This document shows positions 40,201 to 52,900 of a stretch of DNA of 64,000 nucleotides, in pieces (position 1 is the first letter of the stretch; the number at the start of each line of letters is the position of its first letter). Location: NCBI GenBank assembly GCA_031308135.1, contig JAHLJT010008756.1:99412510-99476509 (forward strand). The letters run 5' to 3'. Source of the DNA: Acheta domesticus (Eukaryota > Arthropoda > Insecta > Orthoptera > Gryllidae). The position numbers were made by a program, and so were the translations under genes. Below the pieces are notes generated by a model. That model saw nothing but the letters and a program-made list of their open reading frames with translations, did no database searches and was not told the origin of the DNA.

Positions 40201-43200
40201 CATGGGGCACAATTTCATCCCTCAAGAACCAGCTGAAAACATAAGCTAACAGCTCGTGAAGCAAGTCCGTCCCATATTTAAAAAGTTCTATGTGGAGTCC
40301 GTTTGGTCCAGGCAGGCATCCATTTTTCATGGATCTAAAAAGCTTCCTTTATCTCATTAACTGAGATGACGTCATTTTCAGTAAAAATCTGATCTGAGAA
40401 ACTTCTCAGTCTAATTAAGTAATATGGAAGATCTTCAGTTTCTATTGCTGGGTTCGGAAGTGGTGAGATGTTTTTCCAGAAGCGGGGGTGCTGACCATAC
40501 GTCCCAACCCCAACCTGGAGGACCAGGATTTACATCCGGGGTTTTCTCCTCTAGGGGGATTGTCTCCTCTATGGCTACAAGGCCACCCCTCCCTGGACCT
40601 CTCTTTAGGGATGTCTACAATTAACTTAAGCATATACGACTATTTTCGTGTTTATAATAGCGTTCAAATTTGGCTTAGATGAATTTTGAAACTTTGAGAT
40701 AATGCAATGGATTGTGCGCTACCGATATTCAATTTTTAATTTAATTATTACACAATACTTTTTTTACCATACATAACTCGACAAACATGCTTGAACATTC
40801 TTTTATCGTTCCAGAATATTGATTATCCAAACAATTCCATACATATGGGTTGTTCTTTTCATATACGACCAACAAAATTCCCAACAATCTCCAAATTATC
40901 TAAAAACACTTTTTTAACGTTTGTTTTGTGGTAAAACTATGAAAAAATGCAATCTTATAATTTTCTTTTTGATATTTTGCGTGCAGTCATTAAAACAGTT
41001 TTTCGTGAACATAAGACCTTCCTTTCTGCAGCCGTCATGAACAAAGTAAAAAGTAATGTTAAGATTATTTACAAAAATTTTGTTTGCATATTTTTCAGAT
41101 TCCATGGAGTTCATTTAAGCGTAAAATAATAGAAATTACGCATTTAATTGCGCTTCAGGCACATTTTTAATGTCATAATTATAAAAATTATGAAAAATTT
41201 TCAAAATTTATTTTCCAAAATACACCATCTTTGATTTTCAAGTTCTGTAGCTTAACGTGAGTGAAACACAGGCAAGATTCCTGGGAAAAAAATTTCAGCC
41301 ATGATTATTAATAATTGACCATGATCTGCCTGTTTAAACTTGAAAAATCAACTTTTGATATTTGAAGTTTTTTCTTCATAATTCATAATAATTAAAAACT
41401 TATTCATTAATTGTGTGATATATTAACAATTTTATTATAACTTATGACCTATGAATGTAAATATAACCTACATTATCTGTTTCAAGCTTTCAAAGTAATG
41501 GTTAATACATTTATTAATTTACTAATATTATTTTAAAGTAAACCCTCTATTACACAATAAATGTTTAATGTAAATTGTTTGTGATTCATTTAACTGAATT
41601 AACTGTCAGCTATCACATTTCTTTTGTTCAACACATTGAATTGAAGAGAGATAAACATACCTACATCCTGATCAAGCCCAACTGCTGCACAGTTGAACTA
41701 AAATGAATGTTGCAAAAAGTGTAAGATAACCAGCATTCTATGAAATACATTTCAAATTTAGAAGTACACATATTCATGTTTTAATTATCAATATAAACAT
41801 GAATATATGTTAGTAATAACAGGTTAATAAAGATGCAGTGCTTACAGCTCAGTACTTTTCCGTTTTCTCCTGGCTCTGTAATAAATTAAAATTGTATAAA
41901 TACTTAGATTTTATACACATAATTTATATAATTATTTATAGCCTTTTTGCCTGGTTATAGAGATTTCTCTTCCATAGATTCATTATAGTTTTTCAAAACA
42001 ATATAAAGTTCATTAGATAATTAATGATTTTTGAAAGTAGCAAATGGAAAACATGCGTGAAAATTCATGATGCCTGGTATGTAAATTGCGCATTTAAATT
42101 GTTTCTCCATTTGCTCTTTATGTTTGGTCATTTCTTCTTTCGATGCCAAGCTTACGGATATTCCAGAAGTATTTTGTTTGCTATAGTTTGAAATAACCAC
42201 GGCGGCTTCCTACAACTACAAAATTGAAGATAGAGATTTTTCCTTCAAATGAAATTTATTGTCCATATGTTCTTTCATTACGGTCATGTACATTTTTTTG
42301 AAAATTTTTGTAGTTCTCACTCAATACTGGATGCAATATATGCTATTTTAAAAAATTACAAAAACAAGATTTTCTCAATGCCTCCACATTTTTTCTTTAA
42401 ACTTTTGGTAGGGGTAGTGCTAAATGTACTATACGAGTTGAAATAAACATTATATTGCTCAGTTGCTACAAAACTGTTCCCCTATTTAGTAGTTATAGGA
42501 AGTTGCTGAAAAAGTTCAAAATTTTGCAATTTTCGAAAAGTCAGTGTTAACTGTGAAAATCGGACCAACGCCACCTTTATAAGTGTACTTTACTCTATTG
42601 TTACGAGAAATTTAAAGAAAAAATAATGAGCCATTTTTGAGAGGTTTGAAAATGTCCGGGATGCTTCATTTAAAGCACCCCCAAATTTTAAAAAGGGCAC
42701 GGATGGACAGGGGTTTCCTCAATTTGAATAAGTCCTACGCATGGTTTAGGCACTAGTGATGTTCACAGATCAACAGACGGACATTTTCAAAAGAACCATT
42801 TTTCCGGTGTCAGGGGACACCAACACTTCCATTTCTGTTTAAATTCTGAAATCAATTTTCTGCAGCATTATACAACTTTCCCTATACTACGTATATTACT
42901 TCGTATATATGTATGTATACAGGAAAGTAAAAATACAGATGATCATCAGGATGAAAAAGGAGTAGAGGAAAAACTGACTGACTGTACAAATGTCAACTCA
43001 TGAAAGATATATAATATTGTGGTTGAAGAAAAGATGTCACAACTATAATTTTGCCCTTACTCAGCCATGACTCTAATGAAATCTGAAGACTGCAAAAGGA
43101 AGTAAATGCAATTATCATTCAATAAATAAATAGGAGTCTGAAAAAACCTATTTTGGTCAACCCACAAACAATTCCCCATGTAAAGAAAATCCATTATTAT

Positions 43201-46200
43201 GATGTAAGGATACCAACGAGTTGGCTCAAGGCATAAATTTGTCACTGGAGTGCTTCTGATCATGAGGTCCTAGTGTTCGAGTCCCAACAATGGCAGGATT
43301 TTCAACACCAGCTCCATAGCTAGGTAGAGTTCAGCGGCCAGCCGGAGAAACATTATTGCGGCCGGCTGCTCTCGTCAGTGATTTTCCTGGGTTTCTCCGA
43401 TCAATACTAGGCAAATGCCAGAGCAGTAATCCAACAAATGGGCCACAGACTGTGATCATTCCTTCCTCATCCTCATCCAATCCTCACCCGTTATTTGCAC
43501 ACACACACACACTCATACTTACTTGCACTATACTGCGATTTTTCTAACTCTGCCTCTCAAGCCCCAATGGTCACAATCGAATATCACAGGGTATTTCACG
43601 TCTTTCTCAGTCCTGTCGCTAGGAGTGGCATGATCGCAAGCACTGCTTGATATGGTCAAGATCATGGGATACCTAGCAGCGCAACTGAGAAAGACCAAAA
43701 TACCATGACATATTCCAATGTGAAGACGGGCCTTCAGAGGCAGAGTTAGAAAAATCACAGAATACACTACCACACCTGCCAGGAGGTTGATCAGGGGCTT
43801 ATGAGTTGGTCCTGGCTGAGGTGGTGCCCTGCTAGTGGGAGATACCTGCTTGGAGAAAAAATCTGCAAGCCAACAGGTAGGTTGGCATGGGATCTCACCA
43901 TCCAACGGGAAAATCACCACCACCTCTCATGCTAAAAAACATGCACTTTTACGAGACTAATGAACATAGCAGTTGACATGCCCCAAATCATCAGTCAATC
44001 AATTAATCATGATGTGATTATAAAGGGAGAAACCATAGCCAGAAGGAGGCACAGATTGTAGCATCAATCAGCACACACACAAACAAGATCAACAAAAGCA
44101 CTACAATTTACAAAAATGCAATGTTCATCTCCATTCAAACTGTTTTCGGTTGTCTTATGTCAACATGAATTGATACAGTGAAACTTCTTTATAACGTTCC
44201 TCCATATAATGTTTTCCTCTATGTTACACCAATTTTTTCCAGTCCCAATCAAAAGCCCATATGTAGTGTCTTCCTCTTTTTTGTGTTTTCCTCTACACAG
44301 TGTTCATAATTCTCGGTCCTTTAAAAATTTAGAAGTTTCACTGTATACCCTAAGGTCCCTAAGTTATGTATTTGCAACCTTTTGTTGTACAGTGACAATT
44401 GATTAAAAATATTATAAATGAATTTTTTATTCCTTCTAGTGTAACATTAGAATAAATATACAATATTTTTAAAAAAATAATATTATTTCAATGCTTGGTC
44501 CTTAGTGGGTTACTTCAGTGAGTGCAATTGTAGGGTAAGGATAATTGTCACAAATGATTCCCTTTCATTAGGGATCATTTAAGATGATACAAATCAGAAT
44601 AACTCCAAATAGAATCAGAATTTAAAAATCTTTGGTAGCAAGGCTCTGAAATTTAACAGACTATCTACAATCACCAAATATCAAAGAGGCTGAATTGTTC
44701 ACATTCATGATACTTTCAATTGAAATTTCAATACACCAACTTTCAATCCAAGAATAATCCATATAAAAAATATTTCAGTCATGAGAACAGTGTACTTTCC
44801 TGGAATTCTAGCAAAATAAATAATTTTCATGAGAACACATGCCAGCCAGAATGAGAAAAATAATCGGTAGTACCACAATCAAAACACAATTTAGCCAAGT
44901 GAAATGATTTGTGAAATGACATGTAACTCAGATGTAACCGATCATCCCCAATTTAGCCTGACATGAATCACTTGTATGACTGAACCAATGATAAAATACA
45001 GAATAAGAAAAACAACTTTGTCTCGTCAAACTACATTTTAAGGTCCAAGAATTGACTAAGTAATGCACAATGGTGATGTGCGTCATCTTTTTACAGCATC
45101 CCTGCAGGGATTCCTTATTCAGCTTTGGCACACTTAGGGTTTTGTGTCAACGGTGTCTTGTATAAAACTGTCCTCTTTTCTTCCTATTATAGATGCAGGA
45201 GATAAAGACGTTACAATAATTGCATCATTAAATACATATAATACCTAATTCACTTTGGTGTTTTTCGATTCTTTATTTATAAGGTAATATTAGATCCTGG
45301 TTTGTTTGTTTTTTTCTTTTCTCAAGTCTCAAACGTGGTATTCGTCCAATTCTTCATGAACACTAATGAATAGTTGGCAGGAAATTGCAACACCAGATGG
45401 AACTTGATTCTAACTGAAGAACAGTTGGCAAAAGATTGTACCACCAATTAGGACTAGATTCTCCTACATAGATTGGATTAGTTTAAATGGAGACATTACT
45501 ACATTTCAAAGCTGTTTTGACTCCATCATTAGTTGACACTGAAGTAAGAAAACTTTTGAAGACACTTCACTTAACTAATCAATATTAAAAAAAAAACAAG
45601 TGACAAATTCTCAACCATTGCCATTTTTATAAGCGTACTGCACTCTATCCGAGAAAAATTTTTTTTAAAGAAATTCTTATTTTTTTATTTGCACACCAAA
45701 GTACACAAAGTATTGTAATGTCTATATTTGAAAAAATTGTCTCGTTTAAAAATCTAATTTAAACGTAAGATTTCATTAAGAAAAAAATTTTCATCTTCAA
45801 TATTGTGGTTGTAAGAAGATGAACATTTTTTTACAACTTTTGTCATTTTCAAAAATTCAGAGTTCAACAAAAATAAGACCTGCACTATTTTCCCAATTGT
45901 GCACTTTGAGTAAAACATTTACAGAAAAAATTTGGAGCAATTTCTGATAAAATTTTGAAAATGTCCCCGAGTCTTAATTGAAAGTACCACCAAAATATCA
46001 GTTTCCAAATCAAGGAGTTGTAACATCAGCCAGAATGATATGAGAAAATGAATTTTGGAGCAAATCCTGCCTACAGTTTAACTAGCTAGCCAATGCTAAT
46101 ACTAAATCATTCTGGCGAAACCACTGAGTACAGTATTGTGCGGTGTTTGTGGTAGCATCTGTCATTCGATCCACAAAATTAAGCAAATGATTCACTGTCA

Positions 46201-49200
46201 CATGAATAAAATTATGTTGGGTTAGACCTTGATAACTCTCCCCCACACATTAGTGCACATTAGTGTCATTCGCTTAATTTTGTGGATCCAATGACAGGTG
46301 CTACCACAAACACCGCACAATACTATACTCAGTGGTTTTCGCCAGAATGATTTACACAGCCACCTCCGGGAATATTCACGGTGAAAAGATTGCAAGACGA
46401 TGGGTCCATTTCAATATCCATTTCCGTTTCTACTTGGACATTGCAATTTGCATTTTGAAACCTGTGACTTTCCGCAATAAAATATTTTTTTATAATTTTT
46501 AACTCTCTCAGCACTCTGTACAAATTTTCCTCGTTTTTGCTTTAGATTAAAGAAAATAATGTTATTCTCCAAGATTATGTTAGGTTCTTTTCACGTGACT
46601 ACAAATATACGCAGACTTAAATTTCCAGAAGTTGGTAGTAGCATTACCATAGTGCAGAATGGCATTACTTGTTTGCAGATTGGTATCAGGACAAAAGAGG
46701 AGTGCAAAGCGCTGCGTCCCCCAACAGGTAAAGAATATCCGAATTTTCTTTTCTTTTTTTATTAGAAACCCACAATAAGGATTTTTCTGCCAAAAATCTT
46801 TGTTCTTTACTTCAGTATTACTATAATACAACCTATTATAGTATTACTATACTAATACTTACTAACCAATTATTTAAACCAAAAGTTTACAAGCGCAGAT
46901 ATTTATAATTATAAAAAAAAACACACACACACAAAAACAAGCTACTTTTTCTGCAAATGATAATTTCGTACATTTAGTCAAATTATAATTTCGTAAGTGT
47001 ATCCTAATGATGATTCCAATTATGTTATCACTAGTGAATTAAGTATTTAAGAAATTTGTACTAGAGAATAGTAAAGGGAGTTAGACACTTTCAATGTGGA
47101 TAGATTTTCAATTAGAGAATATAAATAATGCAATCCACTATTTATTTTTTTTTTATTGAAGTTTACACAAAATTAATTTCAAAATACTTCAATATTGCAC
47201 TGTATTCATCCATTCAATAGTGCACTGATTTATAAATGGAAAATTTATTGACCATTTATACTGTTTGTAACCATTGATTTTAACAGTACTTCAAAGGAGT
47301 GAAAATATGTGATTAATTATTAATGAACACAGACACATTTGAAAAGTATATTAAATATTCACTAAAGTCATTCTAGGCAATGTGTCATCATACTCAGATG
47401 ATAATACTAATGTTATGTGAATACAAAGATAGACAAGATGGCTCCCCCCACTAGCAACATAACCTCACTTTCTTGCAATGTTCATACCACTTTGCCTAGA
47501 TTTCACCAATTTTTTTACATGAACCAACATTATTTCAATCCATGTCAAAATTCACTTTAAACATTCTAAAAGAGGAGACAAAAAATTATGAAATTGTAAA
47601 CAGAAATTCAAAAAATTATGAACTGAAAACAAATTTTCCAGTATGCTACTTTTATTATAGTATTGGAACACTGTAAGCAACTATTTGAATTTTTTTAAGC
47701 AACCATCTTCACACTGAGAAAGGTTGATCTTTCTTTGATGTTTCACCTAATATAAAATCAGAGATATTCAGTCATACTTTCAAGTACACACAGAGTCTGG
47801 AGAATGTTAAGAAAATGAATAGTTACTGTCATTTTGGAAATTAACTTTCACATCGTCTTTATTCTAATCCCCCCCAATAAATATTACTTGTCAGATTTCC
47901 TGAAATTTCAAACATCAGTTTGAGTATCAAACAGATACAAGTTTATTTTCCATCTGTCAAAACACATTTCAGAAAATTAACAAATAGAACTGTCTTTCAA
48001 AACATAATTATGAAAATGAATTTAATTGGACTTGCGTTAATGTAAAAATAAAATATTAATTCTATCAAATGATAACAAATTGAAAACACATTGTACAATA
48101 GAAATCTCCTCAACATAATAGCCCTTTCTAAAGTAAAAGTTAAAATCACACTTACTCATAAATTAATTTTAAGAAGAAAATAGAGTTCCTAAGAAAATAG
48201 CAGAACTAATGAAAGGCTAAGTAAAAGGTTACATACCAAATCAGCGCCATACTGAAGGAGGAGGTCAGCAACATCAGTATGGCCATTCTCACAAGCGTAT
48301 GTCAGAGCCGTGTCACCAGTTTGGGTCTGAGCATGTACATCTGCAGAGGCTTCCAGCAAATACCTGTAAACAAAAGAATCTCTCTTCATATTGCAATATA
48401 CATTTCAACAATCTCAATTACTTTAGCAATTATTGATGTTAAAAACATATCTCGAGATCATTTGGCGTGTTATAAGCTAATGCAAGGCATTTTTCCAGAC
48501 TAAAATGTACAAAGAAAGAAAAACAAAAAGTGCAAAATTGAAAATCATTCAGCACTTATTAGCATTTATAATATTAATAACAAAACCGTGCTCACTTCAC
48601 TAGCTCCAAGTGGCCCTCTTGCGCTGCTTCCATGAGGGGAGTTGAGGCTCCTAGCTCAATATCTGCTCCAGCCTTGATGAGAAAATCAGCTACATCAGTA
48701 AAGCCCCCACAGCATGCCAATGTCAGGGCTGTCTCCTGAGTTTCCTCTGTTTGAGCATTGATGTTCGCTCCTGAGTACACACCAAAACAAAATGGCAATA
48801 TTAAAACTTACCCTGGAAAAATGATTTCAGAACTACTAAAACTTTAAGAGTACAACATAATAAATTCCCAGGAATTATTTTATTGAAATATAAAGATGAT
48901 TGCTTGTCAATATTTACCTTGACTCAGCAACAATGCAACCATTTCCTCGTGGCCTTCACGAGCAGCTTCCATAAGCGGGGTGTAGCCCTCATCATTTACT
49001 TCCTCTATGTTAGCACCTCGCTCTATAAGCAGCATGGCCAGATCCACATGACCCCCACAGGCTGCAAGCGTGAGAGGGGACTCAAAGCTGTCTGTGGGCA
49101 TGTTCACCTGGAACAATAATAATTTTTGTTGGTATTTTTTAAAATTGCATACTAGAATGTTTCTTAGTAAACACCATCAAATAAGCTCTACTAATTTGTT

Positions 49201-49918
49201 TGTGCTAACAGTCTACCACAACAATTTTGAATACTAGAAGAACTGAAAAATAATTTGCAAATTTGGTAAATTAAAAACAGAAATGGACAGTTTCCACAGG
49301 AAATCTGAAATTGTAAAACATACCTGAGCCCCAGAGTCCAACAATAATCGGGCAACCTCCACATGTCCATCCATGGAAGCCTCCATCAGAGCAGTGTGCA
49401 TTTCATCTGTCTTGTGTTCCTAAAATAAAGTACTGAAGTTATAACAAAATCACCTTCTTTGCTGCTGTTACACTCTTCAAATTACCAGCAAAACATATAC
49501 CTGATCTGCTCCTGCTTCCAGAAGGTACCGGACCATATCCAGGTGACCTTTGTAACAGGCCAAGGTGAGCGCAGACTCTTTGAATTCATTGGAATGGGTG
49601 TTGATTCCAGCACCATGCTCCAACAGGATCTGAAGTCATGTTACACAAGAATAACAGCCTAACCAATGTTTTACCAGCAATAAATTCCAGATGCAAATTA
49701 ATCACACAAATCTCATTTAGATTACGCCAATTTGGAATCAGACAAAAATTAAAACAATGTTTAACTTAAACCAATGAAATTAATTATGAACCACTTTAAA
49801 AATTAACTTTGAACCCCAGAGAATCGTGCATGGAAGTAAAGGAAATGTATTTAAAAAATTAAATTTCCAAAAGATCAATATATTGATCAAATATTAAGGT
49901 CAAAACACATGTGGTGGT

Positions 49919-49960
<42 letters not shown>

Positions 49961-52900
49961 TTACAGTTTCTTTTGATAATAAAATCTTACAATATTTCAG
50001 CAACCTCACACGAATTCTCCCAGACATTCCATTATGTGAAATATTTGTGGTGAGTGTCAATTCTTTTCCTACATATGTATTTAAACAATACCTTAGCAAC
50101 TCCCACATGCCCTGCACTAGCAGCTTCCATAAGAGGGGTGTGGCCATTTTCATTATGATCTTCCACATTTGCACCTGCCTCCAGTAAGGTCTTCACTACG
50201 TCTTCATGACCACCCGCACAAGCATACATGAGAGGGGTGTTGCCTAGAAATATTGAAATGTAATGCCATGCACAACTTACACACTTATGAAAGAACCCCC
50301 TGGCTCAAAAGTATAAAAAACAACACACAAAGAAATAACGTTTTCATCTTTCTTTATAAGAAGAGAACAACTTGAAAGATTCGCAATTTACTATGAGACT
50401 GTAAAGTTCAATAAGCATAGAAAAATGTTCTTTGAAGCAATAAATAAGTTCCATTTCAAGATGGTCACAAGACAAAACTTGTGCATTTTCAGCCACACAA
50501 CTGTTATCTTATGAGAAAAACTTTTAAAGAAAGAGTTACAATAGTGAAACTCACCATAAGAAGACTGAGCATTTAACTCACCAGAAGACGACTGAGCATT
50601 CACATCAGCACCATGGGCAATAAGGAGGCGAACTATGTCCACATGACCAGCAGAGGCTGCCTCCATAAGTGGAGTACAATCACCTTTGATACCTCGGTCT
50701 TCCACATTTGCATGCATGGCTAGCAACACCTACAAATTCATTGCAAGTGTCACAAATAATCCATTACATTTCTTTTATTTGTGGCATAGTTAAGCAAAGA
50801 ATACTTTTAAGCTTTTTTAAAAACCAAGCAACCTTCTCTAGCAAAACCCCCAAAAACAAATTGGAAACAAAGATTAAAATAAATATCCATAAAATTCACT
50901 GAACTGAAAATCTTGATGACTTCTGCTTACCTGGGCTAACTCGTAGTACCCTGCTGAGCAGGCCAGAGAAAGAAGGCTCTCCCCCTCCTCCGTTGTTTCG
51001 TGCACGCTTCTTCCCTCTGTGAGTAGTTTGCGAACTGTCCCTACGTCTCCGTCTGTGCACGCCTCAACCAGTGATCTGTAAGTAAGAAAGCTTTCAATGA
51101 ATAATGTGAATAGAAGTTCACCAGTCAGTTTGTTTAGACCAGTTTTTTTCTTTGTAAAGCAATTGGAGGTTATTAATATTGAACATTATTATTTTCACCT
51201 AAGAGATGCTCACTAAGTATCACTGTCTGAACTTGAAAGCGCAGCTCAAGGGAGCAATGCCTTCATTTCCAAATTGATATTTAATTAAAATACTATTTCT
51301 TTGTACACAAATCATCAATAAACAAAATAAGCAGAAGAGAATTTTTCCAAATAAAAAAAATTTAAGTGCTTCTTAACACCCTGCTTATGCAATGCTACTA
51401 AGCAATATCTCAAATGTTTAAGACAGTATGAAACTGATCAGAATGATGGATATTTTTACATGCTGTAAGCAAATGAATACAGTTTTAAAGCTCAATTCTT
51501 GTCTTATTTCACGTATGTTCAGAAATTGTATGACAACATAACTACAGTACTTAAGAAAACTATTTTACTTTTAACACAGACTACAAATGATTACTTATGC
51601 ATTCAATAAATAGCAAAATCCAACCTCATAATGATAATGTCATAACCTTCCCAATGATGCAAAAAAAATAATAAATTGGATTTTAAAAAACTTAAAATTA
51701 CTCTACAGGATTAGAACAAGAAATATAAATCACTGCTCATGGCATCTTAATGGTTTCTAAAATTATTTTTCCATCAGGATAAGAATTTATGTTGAATAGT
51801 AAGAAAAATATTCTTGAAATTAACAAGTTAAATATGTTAAAAGAAAAGGATATATAACTTAATTTAGTACCCAAATGTCGAAAAAGATTGTTTCTTAGTC
51901 ACCTTTTCTAATTCAGTTCACTAAGAAACAAATATGAATAATCAGCACCACAAAATTGAATTACCGAGTTTCAGGTTGAGGCCGCGGATTTTCACTTCGC
52001 ATGCGAGTGAGGGCAGCAGCAGCCTCATCTAACGCACAGGAAACACTGGATGTTAATCGTCTCAACACCTCAGGGTCAGCAAGATGCTTCCCGTCACCTG
52101 TCGAGAGCTTCCCAATACCTACAGAAATAGAGAAAAATTATATGTTGGAAGAGAGCCCAAGGGCAAAACGAACTTCTCCTGGATTCTTCTGGATGCATCC
52201 AATCCTGTCTATTGATGAGTACTGCAGCTGTCAGAGAAATAGAACTAACAAATGAAATATTTAGTTATTCCCTGCAGTCATTAACTTGCATGCATCATTT
52301 TCAACTATAAACGTATTTATTTATAGCCTTTTAGTTTTCTTGTTTAGTATTTCCAGATCTGATTTTAATGCAATATAAAATGATAGCTTCTTTTAGATTG
52401 CAAGTGCATTAAAATTTCTTATATATATTTATGAACAATGTTAACTAAGTAAACTGAAGTAATTTGAATATTACTCATATAATCACTCTGCTATCAAGTG
52501 GAACAATTAATATTTTGAATGACAGTAATGTAAAAGGTGGAACATCTATTGAAATTGATCTTTAAAGCAGCACATTGTACAAGAGAGAATGTCATTCTTG
52601 ATTACTTTACTAAGCAAGGATCATGAGAAAAAAAATTAATTCAGAATAAATCAGGCTCTTGATTTAGCAGTTTGTTTCTCAGGTATAAAGCCATCCTGAA
52701 AAATGTACAAAAGGCACTTTGTTTGTTTGTTAATTTAGTACAATGGAACTTTCCAAGAAACCATAAAATTGAATAATCCTTACTGCCTTCTTCATGTAAG
52801 ACCCTCACTACCTCCAAAAAGTAATTTAACTTACAAAACAATCTTTAAAAGAGGGGGGACTTTCTGACCAACTCCCCCCCAATTATGTTTTCAAATAACA

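Larger units (their letters stand above)
35305..40440 (-). pseudogene. non-LTR retrotransposon (RTE-like LINE) reverse transcriptase, broken by nested insertions
   Basis: LINE pieces, in its own 5' to 3' order: about 40440-39788, 37581-37075, 35694-35305. They read continuously once the insertions are removed. RT blocks: EAFxSMKNGCLPGPNGLHIE, VPHEWKTAYISNIYKKGEGR and CSNYR; ELKENGFRAGRSRMDCVF; LVFIDLENAYASIP (block A); KGLRQGCAIAPILFKIYL; ALLFDDQLILAEDEDD (block C, usual FADD decayed to FDD); GSFKYLGVLFTKNG; then YGAEVWATTEQVQKK. The 3' end is GTAATAAATAAAAAT near 35305. Stops and shifts show it is dead. It is antisense-neutral within mask intron 11 (same strand as mask). Confidence 0.88.
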
